64,000 nucleotides of DNA from Artemisia argyi (GCA_030686995.1 CM060695.1:100654871-100718870); one strand, 5' to 3'. Shown: positions 10,377-25,619, numbered from the stretch's first letter. Numbers and translations are program-made. Notes: generated by a model not told the origin, from the letters alone.

Positions 10377-11933
10377 TCAGTTTTCTTCTTTAAGTGCTTC
10401 GTTCTGCGCGGTAAGGATTTGGGATGGAAGGGGTGAGTGGATAGTCATCCCTAATGATCTAACTCGAAGGGGTTTCAATCGTTCTTTTCGGCTTAACGCA
10501 TCTGCTACTACATTAGCCTTTCCTGGGTGGTAACGGATCTCACAATCATAATCGCTGAGCAACTCTAGCCAGCGATGTTGCCTCATATTCAAATCCTTTT
10601 GATCCAAAATGTGTTGAAGACTCTTGTGGTCGGTGTATACGGTACATTTGGTGCCATATAAGTAGTTTCTACATAACTTGAGCGCAAACACTACAGCTCC
10701 TAACTCCAAGTCATGAGTCGTGTAGTTTTCCTCATGTTTCTTTAGTTGGCGGGATGCATAAGCTATCACTTTGCTTCTTTGCATCAAGACCGCTCCTAGT
10801 CCATGATAAGATGCGTCGCAATATACTATAAAGTTCTCATTTCCTTCTGGGAGGGCTAATATTGGAGCTTCACAAAGCTTTTGTTTTAACAACTGGAAGG
10901 CTGCTTCTTCCTTTTCTTCCCAGATGTACTTCTCATTCTTTTGGGTCAGTTTAGTCAAAGGTTTTGAAATCTTGGAGAATCCTTCTATAAATCTTCGGTA
11001 GTAACCTGCGAGACCTAAAAATTGACGAATCTCCGTGGGGTTTGTAGGAGATGACCAACCTTTAACAGCCTCAATCTTTGCAGGGTCTACGTGAATGCCT
11101 TGATTATCGATGATGTGTCCTAAAAACTGTACGGTGTGAATCCAAAAGTCGCATTTAGAGAACTTAGCGTACAATTCTTCCTTCTTAAGCAGTTCTAGAA
11201 TGATTCGTAAATGACCCGCGTGTTCTTCTTCGTTGCGAGAGTAGATCAAAATATCGTCGATGAATACTATTACAAACTTATCCAAGTAAGGTTTGCATAC
11301 TCGATTCATTAAATCCATGAAAACTGCTGGTGCATTGGTCAGGCCGAACGGCATTACTTGAAATTCGTAGTGACCATAGCGCGTTCTGAATGCAGTTTTC
11401 GGAATATCTTCTTCTCGAACTCTTAGCTGATGATATCCTGATCTTAGATCAATTTTTGAGTACACACTTGATCCTTGCAATTGGTCAAACAGATCATCAA
11501 TTCGAGGTAATGGGTATCGATTCTTTACCGTAAGTTTATTCAACTCCCGGTAATCGATGCACATTCGAAAGGATCCATCCTTCTTCTTAACGAACAAAAT
11601 TGGAGCTCCCCAAGGTGATGAGCTTGGTCGAATAAATCCTTTATCCGATAATTCCTTTAGTTGTTCTGACAACTCTTCCATTTCAGATGGCGCTAGCCTA
11701 TAAGGTGCTTTAGCTACTGGTGCCGCTCCAGGCACTAGTTCAATCTGAAATTCTACTTGACGTATGGGTGGAATACCAGGTAATTCTTCAGGGAATACTT
11801 CAGGAAAATCCCTAACGATAGGTACGTCATCAAACTGCTTCTCGGATGACTTACTTTCCGTAACTTGAGCCATGAATACTTGACATCCTTCTTTCATGTA
11901 TTTTATTACTCGCATACATGAGATAATTCCATA
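10377..11933 (-). pseudogene. TEK-1 reverse transcriptase and RNase H
   Basis: A 512-aa open segment: [19 protein letters not shown] leader, RT core with [33 protein letters not shown], the active site FIDDILIYS, and [18 protein letters not shown]. RNase H follows, with [26 protein letters not shown] and DALSRKERL. The frame is continuous with protease upstream except for a TGA at 11934-11936, where TEK-2 has CGA (Arg), a probable CpG decay. It terminates at TGA 10377-10379, before integrase. Its role is to copy genomic RNA into cDNA in cytoplasmic particles. Confidence 0.92.
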
Positions 11934-13467
11934 TCAAGATTTGCTTTTGTCGCCCTGGACAATGAGTGTTTCATCCTTAAGTGGTATATGGACGGCCTTT
12001 TCGTCACAGTGAATCCTAGCACGATGGTGAGATAGCCAATCCATGCCGACGATAGCGTCGAAACTACCAAGTTGAACCGGCATAAGATCAATGGAAAAAG
12101 GTTTTTCGAATAAGGTTAGGGTGCAATCTTTCATGATGGTATTGGTGTCTATTAAATTCCCGTCAGCCATTTCGACTTCGTAGGTGGTGTTTAGCTTAGA
12201 GGGGGTAACATTAAGTAAAGGGGCAAACGTATCTGATATAAAACTCTTATCGGCGCCCGAATCAAACAATACTCTAGCATTATGATGGTTTAGTAGAAAT
12301 GTACCGGTGACTACATCGGGTCCGTTTCCATCTCCGAGTAGGTATACCCTAGCTTGGGCGTTGACTGGTTCGTTTCCTTTTGGGCAGTTTCTCCGGATGT
12401 GTCCTACTTCTCCGCATCCGAAACAAGTGGGTGGTACAGCTAATGTGTTGCTTCCCGTAGCAGGAATCCTACAGTTTCTGGTTTGATGCCCGATTTTATG
12501 ACATTTGTCACATCGGACGGTACAACGACCCTCGTGATGAAGTTTGCATCGCTGGCACAGGGGTTTCTGTCCGTTGTACCCTACACCTTCCGTAGCAGTG
12601 TAGACTCGGGGTTTTTCTTGTCTTTGATTCTGCTGCTGAGTGCTTCGAGTGTTGTGATATGGTTGGTGGTTCCGATTATTGTTGCGTTGGTTGTTGTTGC
12701 GGTGATGACTGTTGTAGCTTTGCTGGTTGTTGTTGTGATGGTGAGTGGTTCTTTTATCGTCCAATTTCCTTTTAAGTTCATTGTATTTCACTTCTCGATC
12801 CAGAAGTTTCTGAGCAAGTTCCATTGCTGCTTCCAAGGTTGGCGGATTTGCTGAGGTGACATTTCCTTCAATACTCCTAGGGAGTCCTTCGACATATTTC
12901 TCTAATGTCTTCTCATGATCGGGCACCATGGTAGGGCATAGTATTCTAAGTTCTTGGAATCTCCGGTTGTAACTTCTCAAATCAACTCCTTTCACTATTA
13001 AGGCATGGAACTCATCTTCGAGTTTTCGCAGTTCGGAACGGGGACAATACTTCTTTAGTATTTTAGCCTTGAATTCAATCCAAGTAAGCTGATGTGCTGC
13101 TTCTGCTCCTAGTGTTTGAACGGTAGAGTTCCACCAGGATAGAGCGTCTTGCATTAGTGTTCCCGTTGCGAAGCTTACCTTGTTGTTTTCCGAGCATCCA
13201 CTTCTTTGGAAAACTGTTTCACTTCTTTCAAACCATTGAGCTAATTCCGACACTCCTTCAGTTCCTTTGAAATACGTAGGTTGACATGCTATGAAGTCTT
13301 TGTATGTGCAGTAGCGGGGGTGCCGGTGCATTTCCGTCTCTATTACGGGTTTGTTCAGCTAAAACAGCATTAACGCCGTCAACAATTGCTTGCTGGATTG
13401 CAGCCGGGGTCATAACTTCGGGGTTTGCTGGTGCGGCGTTCGTGGTTGTTCTCCTAGTTCTAGCCAT
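11934..13467 (-). pseudogene. TEK-1 Gag and protease, frameshifted
   Basis: The start is MARTRRTTTNAAPANPEV at 13467, the same start as in TEK-2. After about 50 codons an extra C in a C-run near 13317 shifts the frame, and the protein continues in the 11934-13331 frame. Gag core: [40 protein letters not shown] His/Asn/Gln-rich linker follows, then three Cys/His knuckles ([40 protein letters not shown]). The protease active site is [13 protein letters not shown], with [13 protein letters not shown] downstream. The frame ends at the TGA that separates it from RT. Confidence 0.9.
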
Positions 13468-13803
13468 ATTGCTATAAAAGAAGGTATATTATTAGAACAT
13501 TTATAATAATCTTATCACGTTGAAAATACATATCGAGTAATGAATAGTTAAATATAGGTCGTAGTTACAATGATTCGATCATCGTAAATTTTCGTATGTT
13601 GGGATGACTCACATAACGAATAAGTTTGACCTGTATAAACCAATATATTACGATATAATGCAACGTAAATAAAGATAAAATAAACTTCCATAAATCAATG
13701 TCACGATGTTACAACACTTATTTGTACTTGTGCAAATGTTTACAAAACACGACAAGATATTCTTATTTGTAGGACATTGATTTTTCTTAACAAGGTGGTG
13801 GTC
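13468..13803 (-). other. TEK-1 non-coding spacer between upstream ORF and gag
   Basis: AT-rich, similar to 48455-48816 of TEK-2 but with small indels, as expected for untranslated leader. No ORF or motif recognised. Confidence 0.6.
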
Positions 13804-14856
13804 TCATGGTTTTCCTAAGGCCTTGTCTAGGCGGTTTTGGGGTTCTTGAATGGCAGTGGACATGGTTTCCATGGTTTGATCTCGAGCTCTTTCCCTTTCT
13901 CGAGCTTCTAGTAGGGCTTGCCTAAGGCGTAGGTTTTCAGTGTTGATCCTCTCAATTTCTCGGTCTAAAGTCCCCAATGCTATTTCGGTTGAAGTGTTAG
14001 CCCCACAAAGTGCTCCTATGAATTCCATTGATTCCCAAAATAAAGAGTCCAACTTTTCGACCTTATCCTCTACTGCAAGATGACCAATTATGAGACTGTT
14101 CATGTCATCTTCAAAGGTTTCTAGAAGTTCCTGCGGAATCTTGTTGAGAATACTAGCGATGGAATCAAGTCGGTCTTCGTGGTGAACCATTCTTGCGGCT
14201 AACAATGGTATGGTATGGTGTATGGGTTCCCCAGTGACTGGCAGAATTCGGGAGGTAGAGTAAGAACTTTCCCCAAGTTCCCTTGTTGTTGGTGTCCCTT
14301 CTTGAGATCTCCAATATCGCATAATGGGCAATAAGAAAGACCATTTACGAGCATCTGCCCGCTTGTGGGTCCTTCGGCGGCTACGGTGGATACTAGATTC
14401 TGAGGCGGTTGGGCGGATTGGGTAAGTCTTTCGGTGAGGTGTTAGAGGGACACTTCGGTAAGGTGCTGGTGGTGATGCTAGTGGAGGTGATACTATTGGT
14501 GATGGTGTTAGTGGCACAGTAGTAGTTTGGCTGTAGAAGATAGTTGGTACTGGTGGTATTACTGGTGGTGCAGGTGGTGATGGCACAACTGATTCAGGTG
14601 GTATGACAAGAGCTGGTGCTGGTACAGCAGTACTTGCTTCATACGGCTGAAGTTGTCTAATTTGCCTAGATCGGCGAATCGGACCAGATGTTGCCAGAGG
14701 AGAAGCCTCTGTGTCAGATGCTGGCAGAAATTACTGGCTTTGCATGTATCTGTCGGTAGCAGGAGACATAGGCATAGGTGAGGTAGCATAGGCTGAAGTA
14801 ACATCTTCAGTTCCTGAGTTTGAGGACAAGCTGATAGGGTGGGTGTTCGAAGACAT
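13804..14856 (-). pseudogene. TEK-1 upstream ORF (ORF0), sense strand
   Basis: A reading frame of about 350 codons between PBS and gag on the element strand. It starts ATG TCT TCG at 14856 and is broken by TAA at codon 42 (TEK-2 has CAA there); downstream ATGs leave 260 codons open from 14586. Composition: Ser/Thr-rich N-terminus, long Pro-rich middle (PPVIPPVPTIFYSQ), a basic patch (HRSRRRTHKR), then a probable coiled coil with TLDREIERINTENLRLRQ and EARERERARDQTMETM. No catalytic domain or membrane segment is seen. TEK-2 keeps the frame with only in-frame indels, which suggests it was a real protein. Similar upstream proteins accompany other Asteraceae Tekay elements, as I recall; function unknown. 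Confidence 0.65.
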
Positions 14857-15061
14857 GATACTGTAATAAATTTCCCGATTAGTAAATGTAAGCATAATTA
14901 TAACCAAATTAAAAATGTTATAAAGTAAATAATACTTTTTACCAATTACTGGGATGCGTAGGCACGAAGGGCGTAGGATGGTATTTTATGAAAATTTTGT
15001 CCCGTTTTAAAGTGTAGTTATAGTCCAATGTTCCAAAAACACTTGGTTCACTATAACCGTA
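14857..15061 (-). other. TEK-1 5' untranslated leader
   Basis: About 200 bases between PBS and ORF0, matched in TEK-2 at 49861-50063. No further feature seen. Confidence 0.6.
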
Positions 15062-15076
15062 GCTCTGATGCCAATC
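15062..15076 (-). promoter_or_regulatory. TEK-1 primer binding site
   Basis: On the element strand GATTGGCATCAGAGC follows the 5' LTR. This differs by one base from the TGGTATCAGAGC usual for initiator tRNA-Met priming. Confidence 0.8.
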
Positions 15077-18387
<3,311 letters not shown>

Positions 18388-18392
18388 TAAGA
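18388..18392. repeat. TEK-1 target site duplication (right)
   Basis: TAAGA, identical to 5618-5622. Confidence 0.9.
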
Positions 18393-18460
18393 AGTTGGTT
18401 GGCTAGTGGTGGGTTTTGTTGTGGTGGGTTGATGGGTTCAAAGACGTTACCACCTTCCAT
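18393..18460 (-). pseudogene. ATH-A Gag N-terminus, separated by TEK-1
   Basis: Begins MEGGNVFEPINPPQQN at 18460, matching the ATH-C start MEGGNIFEPINPPQQN at 28221. It continues past TEK-1 at 5617. Confidence 0.8.
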
Positions 18461-18627
18461 GATGTCGGATGGTAAAGGTTATGAACAAAGACACGAAGAA
18501 ATAGATAGACTAAAGAAAACCTAAAAATAAAAATAAAATCTTACTAGAAAGGAATCTAGCAAGTAGACTTAATAAAAAGAAATCATAACCTAGACAATAA
18601 CTATTCCCCGGCAACGGCGCAAAAACT
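18461..18627 (-). promoter_or_regulatory. ATH-A 5' leader and tRNA-Asp-type PBS
   Basis: The PBS region is 18605-18621. On the element strand it matches the complement of the 3' end of plant tRNA-Asp (CCCGGCAACGGCGCCA), but lacks one base of the GGCGCC block. tRNA-Asp priming is typical of Athila. The rest is a short A-rich leader. Confidence 0.8.
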
Positions 18628-20071
18628 TGATGCGTGGGAATTGCACTAGGCTTTACCTCTCGAGGGATCTCGAGAAGCTTACAACCCCCACCAGGCAGTG
18701 TACCTGATCGTTGTAGTATAGTATAGTGACAAGTACCGGGGGATTGATCGTTCAACTCAGGAATAGTGTCGCTAGGATTAGAAAGCCTAAAAATTAATTC
18801 TAGAGGTGAGGGATGATTCTTTTTGTATTTTTATATTTTATGAAAACAATTAAAATCTCGGGTATTGGAAGAGTGGGCGGAATTAGTTGCTAGTCAACTA
18901 ACCCAATAACTAAGATGCAATCAAAATAAAATAACAAAAATGTAAATAAACCTAATTACTAATGTGGTGTGAGCAATAAATGGGAAAATTGTGTTTACTT
19001 AGATTTCATTACTCCCTAGATATCTTTTACAGGTTGATAGTTTGTTACAGTTGTGTGGATGACGGGTTATATTCCTTAATACCATTTGTGTGGTGGCGTA
19101 CGTACTTCCTCAACTCTATAAGCTCCTACTTCACTCCTATGTCGAGCTTGCAAGAAGCTCCTAACATGGGATCATTAGAATTCGCTCATGCATTAAATAC
19201 AACCATAAAAACCTAGTACGCATTAGTTCATGTTTCTTAAGACGTTCAAGCAAGTTACACTATGGAAATCTGCCAGTTTTCTTAAGCCTAACATCGAAAT
19301 CATTCATCCGTAACAACTATAAACAAGCAATCAATCCATAATCAACATCTAGGTTTCACTACATCTAAGCAAACCCACAAGAGATCTAGCCTAGCATGTT
19401 AAAATCAAGATAAGCGTAAGATATATTCAACCAACACATAGACATATTAAATGAATTGAAAGGATACTTATCTTAATTGAACATGAAAGGTTTCAAAGGG
19501 TAAAAACCCTTGAAAGTACTGATAAAATCGTGCTATGGTTTCTCCAAGTTATCCCCCTTAATTGTCCTCCCTTAATGAATGAAAATTACAAAAATATATA
19601 TAGATTTTCCAACGTGACGGCGTCAAGAAGAGAAATCTGACGCCATCAACTCGCCACCCATAATAATATCGGATTGCCTAGATCCAGATCTGACGCCGTC
19701 AAGAGTAAATTATCTCTTGGCCGTCACGTGTAATGGGACCATGACAGCCTATGGTGACGCCGTCATGCCCCTTAGTGTAAAACTCTCTGGACGGTCACGG
19801 ACTCTATCCACTTCACCTCTTGTAATCCTCTTGACGCCGTCATGAAGAACTTGATGACGCCGTCAGGTACTGTTCCCAACAAGGAATATTAATACTTTGC
19901 CGTTTTCTTCAATTTTATGCTCCAAAAACGTCCAAAATGCTTCCTTTTCCAGAATTCACTCCAAAAGTACCTCAAATCATAAAAGGAACGATTTAGGGCA
20001 ATATTTGATCACATAAATTGAATTTCGGGATTAAATGACCCCCTGAAAACGGATCATTTTTTGCCTCATCA
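18628..20071 (-). repeat. ATH-A 5' LTR
   Basis: 1444 bp, from TGATGCGTGGG to TTGCCTCATCA on the + strand. It contains the TGACG array at 19615-19865 and a TATA-like stretch at 19594-19603. Confidence 0.9.
19615..19865 (-). promoter_or_regulatory. TGACG-N-CGTCA array (ATH-A 5' LTR)
   Basis: Counterpart of 537-787. Some sites decayed in the 3' LTR copy are intact here, for instance the one at 19832-19842, so the palindrome is the ancestral form. Confidence 0.6.
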
Positions 20072-20538
20072 GCGGTCCCATTTTTACCCAATTTAAATTT
20101 CTCATATTTTTCGAGTAGGGCACTATAGTAGGGAGCACGGGCTAAGACATCAATGTCGGGGCGTTCAAGGTGGAGCTCCTTGAATTCATCATCAAGGTCT
20201 TGTGTAGGAGGTGTTTCAACTATGTTATTGACCGGTTTGATATTGGATGTTTTATTCAATTGGTCCTTTTGAGGAGTTTGGGTTTGCTTGAAACACGTGC
20301 TCATTGATTTGACCGAGTAGTATTGTGGACAAGAAGTAGGTGACGAAACGGATGATATAGCATTAACGTTTAGTTTCGGGTTCTTGACCGTGTCACTTGG
20401 GAGTGCTCCCATTTCTCAGTCATTGAGAACTTTCAACAATGTGTCTATTTTGGTGGTCATCTCGCTTTGCTTTTGTTTGAAATCGGCTTCAAACTTAGAT
20501 ATGCGAGCTTCTTGAGATGCCATGAACTTGGACATCAA
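20072..20538 (-). pseudogene. ATH-C Gag C-terminus and linker to protease (fragment)
   Basis: Continues the ATH-C gag interrupted by ATH-D. Reads LMSKFMASQEARISKFEADF, then GALPSDTVKNPKL, and ends ARAPYYSALLEKYEKFKLGK where ATH-A is inserted. The last stretch resembles the linker before protease of full-length Athila polyproteins, which suggests ATH-C belonged to an autonomous branch. One in-frame TGA lies near 20416. The rest of ATH-C (protease onward) must lie beyond the left window edge. Confidence 0.7.
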
Positions 20539-20543
20539 CCCTT
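20539..20543. repeat. ATH-D target site duplication (left)
   Basis: CCCTT here and at 27026-27030 flank ATH-D. ATH-C gag reads through when one copy is removed. Confidence 0.9.
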
Positions 20544-21949
20544 TGATGTGTGGGAATCGTACCAGGCTTTACCTCTCAAGGGATCTTGAGAAGCTTACAA
20601 CCCCCACCAGGCAGTGTACCTGATTGTTGTAGTATAGTATAGTGACAAGTACCGGGAGATTGATCGTTCAGCTAGGAATAGTGTCGCTAGGATTAGAAAA
20701 CCTAAATACTAGTTCTAAAGATGAGGGATGATTATTTTTGTATTTTTATATTTTTTAGAAAGCAAGTTAAAATCTCGGGTTTGAAGGATTTGGGCGGAAT
20801 TAGTTGCTAGTCAACTAACCCAATACTAAGATGCAATCAAAATAAAATACTAGAAATGAAAATAAACTAAATTATACTAAAGTTGTGAGCAATAAGTGGA
20901 GAAAATGTGTTTACTTAGATTTCACTACTCCCTAGACATCTTTTACACGTTAATTACTTGTTATAGTTGTATGGATGACGGATTGTATTCCTTAATACCA
21001 TTCATGGGGTGACGCACTTAACTCCCCAATTCTATGAGCTCTTATCTCCTCCTATACCATGCCCAACACAACCATAGGGATTATAAACAGTGGCTCATGC
21101 ATTAAATACAACCAATAACGACCTAGTGCATATCGGTTCATGTTTCTTAAGACGTTCAAGCATGTTACCAATTGGAGATCTACCAGTTTTCTTAAGCCTA
21201 ACATATAAATTCATTCATCCAAAACAAACTATAAACAAGTAATCAACACATAATTAACATCTAGGTTTCATTAGATCCAAGCAAACACAAGATAGATCTA
21301 GCCTAGTATGATGGAATTAAGACAAGAACAAGATATACACAACCAACACATAGACATATTGATTGAATTAAAAGAACACTTATCTTAATTACATATGAAA
21401 GGTATCAAGGGCTTGGAACCCTTGAAAAACCTGTAAAATTCGCACCAAGTTCGTACTTAGGGTTTCTCCAAAACTTCTCTTTCTAATGTGTAAAAATTAG
21501 AAAACTATATATAGGAAATAGGGTCTGATGGCGTCAAGACCAAATAGGTGACGCCGTCACCTCGCCGCCAAAATAATTCTCAGACTGCCTTGATCTACTT
21601 CTGACGCCGTCATGTATTATGCATTTCCAGGCCGTCATGCATTTTCCTCTTGACGCCCTTTCTTGTGACGCCGTCAAATCTGTACTGGATCGTCATGGAA
21701 AATTGCTCTTGACGCCGTCAGGATGTTACTCTTGACACCGTCACCTACTGTTCCCAGCAAGGAAAATTAATACTTTGGCGTTTTCTTCACTTTTATGCTC
21801 CAAAAACGTCCGAATTGCTTCCTTTTCCAGATTTCTCTCCCAAAGTACCTAGAATCACAAAAGGAACGATTTAGGGCAATATTTGATCAAATAAATTCGA
21901 ATTCCGGCTTAAATGACCCCCTAAAAGTGGTTCATTTTTCGCCTCATCA
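20544..21949 (-). repeat. ATH-D 3' LTR
   Basis: 1406 bp, same length as 25620-27025. Contains TATA 21505-21514 and the TGACG array 21526-21743. The ORF at 21795-22031 spans its boundary and is not a gene. Confidence 0.93.
21526..21743 (-). promoter_or_regulatory. TGACG-N-CGTCA array (ATH-D 3' LTR)
   Basis: Sites at 21526-21536 (one change), 21549-21559, 21602-21612, 21666-21676, 21710-21720 and 21733-21743 (one change), with half sites near 21632, 21651 and 21691. The TATA box is 12 bases downstream in element sense. Confidence 0.6.
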
Positions 21950-24436
21950 TATACCCTTACACTTGAGATTTGCTTGTCCTCAAGCAAATGCGCTTTTATT
22001 CTACTCAAAATATAAGTTAGGGGTTATTTAACACTAATATAAAAGTAATTACAACAAGTAATCGTTCCGCTAAAGACCAATAGACAAGCACGGAGGTCAT
22101 ACACAAGCACCTCACAAATAGTGTTTAGATACTCACGTCTCTCGGGTGTAATAAAGTACAAATTACAATATGGAAACGGAAGATATCTCTCACTACCTGT
22201 CATAGCAAAATAGATTACCATAGGCTTGGGAAAGGATCAAACCTCCACCACATGGCGTAAGCACCTAGGATAAACTATCAAAGAGGTCTTTTAAAGGGTT
22301 GTAACGTTAGGTGTAGGGATATGAAATACACGGTTTTGTTGGATAAAGGAAGTTTTACTGGTGGCGAGTTAACAATCTTAGTTAATTACATGTACAATAT
22401 GGCGTTGCTAAGCCAAGACTAGACTCGACTTAAACTAATAAATGAAAAATAACAAAAACATAAAATGAACATAGAATGAAAAGGGATGGTAGTCCGTATG
22501 TTTCTCTTTCTTTTCTTTTTCTATTTTTTTCTTTTCTTTTCTTGATTTTTCGATTTTTTTTTTTTTTTTTTTTTTTTTTTTGTTTTTTTTTACATACACT
22601 CTTACCCTACCATCCAAAATAATACATCATAGGGGATGGGAATTCCCCTTACACTTGAATCTTTACATACTTTACAATCAACTATTCTAATGACTCGAAT
22701 TAAGAAAATCAAAACACTTGGAGCACTTTTAAGATTAACGTACATATGGGGGTAATAAATGATGTTCTTCCCCATTACTCCATAGAATAAGTACTTACCC
22801 ATGAGTCCCAATCGTCCCAAAACAATATGTACAAGGATATGACTCGACTTAGCAACCATGTAATCAATTAGATAGTTAACTTAGGGTTTAACAAATAACA
22901 ATAATGCACTAAAAAATGAGCGCATACACGGAAGGCTAAGGCGATTTGGGTGTACATTTAAGTGGGGTGTAACAAATACTTCCTTTAAGTAAAATGCTTA
23001 AAGTTAGAAACGAAAAGATAGGCTCGGAGGGGTGTACTAGGGCTTTCGTGTACTAAAAATGAGTACAACGCTAAGGGTGTGGGAAAAATTAGTTGACTTA
23101 ACTCGCCAAGTAATATGACTTAAATGGTCAAGTAATTATAATACGGGTTTAACACAAGGATGATCCTAATGCCTCTTATCATGTAGTAAATCCTACTACA
23201 CGAATGTAGTCTCACTAGCGGTCTCGGGATGCATCACTAACGCAAGTTCTAGAATCTAAATGCTACCGGTACACTCATAAGCACTAATAGTAAATGCTTT
23301 TCCTATCAAATCTAAAGGCGAACCTCACATATTTGGGTGGAAAATTTTTCTGAATATACGGTTATGTGCTAGTCATACAATCTCCTATCCATGAGACGCT
23401 TGCTATGGCTAAAGTTTCACTCCTAAATGTTGTAAAAAAATTTAAATTTGGCGCTAAAATTGCACTAACAAGTATTTCTCATAGTTTTATTACACATCTA
23501 CCATTAAACAAAACAAACTCAAGCGAAAGTGCATATGTAAGGTATCATCTTTTTACCCTCCCCTTACACTTAGGATGAACATTGTCCCCAATGTTCAAGT
23601 AAAGAATGTAAAAGTGAAAAAAATAAAAAGAATGAAATCAAATACTCCCTTGATTCGCTCGGTATGGATAATTAGGTGGCCAGGTTAAATCTTCCTCCAA
23701 GAAAATGAACAATCAAAGCTTCCCATCCAGAATATAAATCATCTTCTTGTCATACATAAAATCCTGAGAAAATAGACAAAACAACCTCGCGTAAAATCGA
23801 CGGCATCCTATATAAGTTACTAAATCCTAGAAAACAAGATAAGATATAATGCTTGTGGAATGAAGTTTGCAGATTTCCTGGAGATTATAAAACTTAATAA
23901 TTCACAAAAACCATAAGACTCCGTTAGAAAAACAAAACCGGTAAAATTTCCAGATTTTTACACTTGACGCCGTCAAGAGTTAACTCGTGACGCCGTCAGG
24001 ATTGACCTGCAGAAATTCTTATGTTAAGTTTCCGGAAAATTTCTGGAAAAACTTGGTCCTACTTCCTAGAAAATCCTACAAAACTTCATTATGACTCAAT
24101 ACAAGCATTTGACTCTAACAAATACGAATATACATGTTCATTTAATATTGTGGAGAATCATGATCGGTTTGTTTCTTAAAAACATATTTGGGGTTTCTCC
24201 TTACACTTATCTTTTGCAAAAATACCGTTGGGTGAAGTTAAGACTAGCTAAACAACAAAGTAAAGTATTTTCACATTTTAATTGAGAAACATGATCTACC
24301 AACAATAAAAATAAAGCATGCATACGGAAGCAAATAACAAACAAACAAAATAAAATCACACAAAACATGGGTTGCCTCCCAAGAAGCGCTTTTCTTTATT
24401 TACGAGTCTTGTAGCTAGACTCAAGGTCATGGGTTA
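21950..24436 (-). other. ATH-D conserved 3' non-coding region with PPT
   Basis: Homologous to 994-3443. The PPT is at 21950-21966. PPT-like motifs recur near 22645, 23561 and 24198. The hairpin is at 23182-23200 and the TGACGCCGTCA pair at 23965-23975 and 23988-23998. A T-rich tract (22500-22592) is low-complexity. ORFs at 22024-22221, 22435-22617, 22602-22859, 23366-23578 and 24091-24285 have no recognised domain. Confidence 0.75.
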
Positions 24437-25459
24437 CTACGTGACCTCATCGTTGGTTCCACTCTCCGCTTGTAAATATTCCTTGTAGAAACCAATTACC
24501 TTTTTCTCAACCGCCCCCATGATCTTTTGGGCAAATTCTTTATCGACTTTAAACCTTGGTCCTAGGGCCAAGGAATCTTTGTAATAAAAACTCCTTTTTT
24601 CCCATACATAATCCATGCCCTTTTTCTTATCCTCTTCGTTGATGTCCTCAAAAGCACCAACGTTATCCTTATCAAATCGGGATATAAAGCGAAATTCTTT
24701 CATCCTATTAGTCATCCTATAAGTGATACTATCGGTGCTACTTGCGAATCGGATCGTTCCCTCTATCTCCTCATATTCCAACTTAGGCTCCTCAACAAAC
24801 GGTTTGCCAAACACAACATTTGATAACTGACAATCAATAACATTAGCAAGATCTTCCACAATCATAAAGTCGGTGACAAAAGTGAAATTACCAACAAAGA
24901 CATGTAGACCTTTGACTCTCCCGACAAAGTTACAAACTCCACCGGGGTATTTGGGATCTTTTCTAGGTTCAAGTCTTGTTTTCACTATATCATCATAAAC
25001 AGTTGAGGACATAATGTTGATTGGAGATTTAAAGTCAATGTAAGCATTGCTAATGTGCCTATACCCAATCATACATGGTATCTTGGCATTCTTAAGATCG
25101 CCTCTCTTTATCTTAGGTTCAATTATAGTGAAAGGAGATCACGGGTTATCAATAAGATTATTATAATATGCAATCTCCTCCTTAGTGGGATATAGATTAA
25201 AATAGTCATTAAGCTTCGGATCTATTTCCCCCTCTTCAAGTCCCTCAATAACATTCACAAAGTCATTAGGCCCTAGGTCCTCATTTGAATACAAGGCGGT
25301 CGCTAGGTCACTAAATGCACGTTCGAGCTCAACCTTAATCAAACTATTAAGCTCCCTAAGTTCCCTAATCTCACTCTCAATTTGTTCACGCAACAAAGAC
25401 ACTTCTCTAGGGGAAAGGGGTGGATTCGCGTTTTCCATAATGGTCAACGGAATAGTCAA
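24437..25459 (-). pseudogene. ATH-D protease-like ORF, no Gag, one stop
   Basis: A 340-codon frame with a single TGA at 25139-25141. Of two nearby ATGs, MENANPPLSPREVSLLREQ looks the likelier start. The first 106 residues are acidic with a predicted helix (REQIESEIRELRELNSLIK), then EEGEIDPKLNDYFNLYPTKE. After the stop: IPCMIGYRHISNAYIDFKSP, GRVKGLHVFVGNFTFVTDF, LSNVVFGKPFVE and a NDEVT end, as in ATH-A. The Gag core and CX2CX3HX4C knuckle are absent altogether. The canonical DSG/DTG is replaced by IDFKS, so proteolysis is uncertain. The TGA is also in the duplicated fragment at 31546, so it predates the duplication. Confidence 0.75.
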
Positions 25460-25619
25460 TGAATTTAATTTACTAACAAAGGAACAAAGAAAAAGATAGA
25501 CTAAAGAAAACCTAAAATTAAAAATAAAATCTTACTAGAAAGGAATTTAGCAAGTAGACCTAATAAAAAGAGATTCTAACCTAGACAATAACTATTCCCC
25601 GGCAACGGCGCCAAAAACT
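25460..25619 (-). promoter_or_regulatory. ATH-D 5' leader and tRNA-Asp PBS
   Basis: PBS 25596-25613 reads TGGCGCCGTTGCCGGGGA on the element strand, an exact complement to the tRNA-Asp 3' end, six bases from the LTR. The remaining leader is A-rich. Confidence 0.88.

Noticed and set aside
12483..12854. Plus-strand ORF with hydrophobic VVV runs, membrane-protein-like (also 47641-47826)
   Set aside because: Antisense of the His/Asn/Gln-rich Gag linker of the Tekay elements; both copies show the same shadow.
22500..22592. Long T tract as the tail of a retroposon such as a LINE or SINE
   Set aside because: It lies within the conserved 3' region of ATH-D, and matching T/A-rich tracts occur in ATH-A and ATH-F; no target duplication surrounds it.
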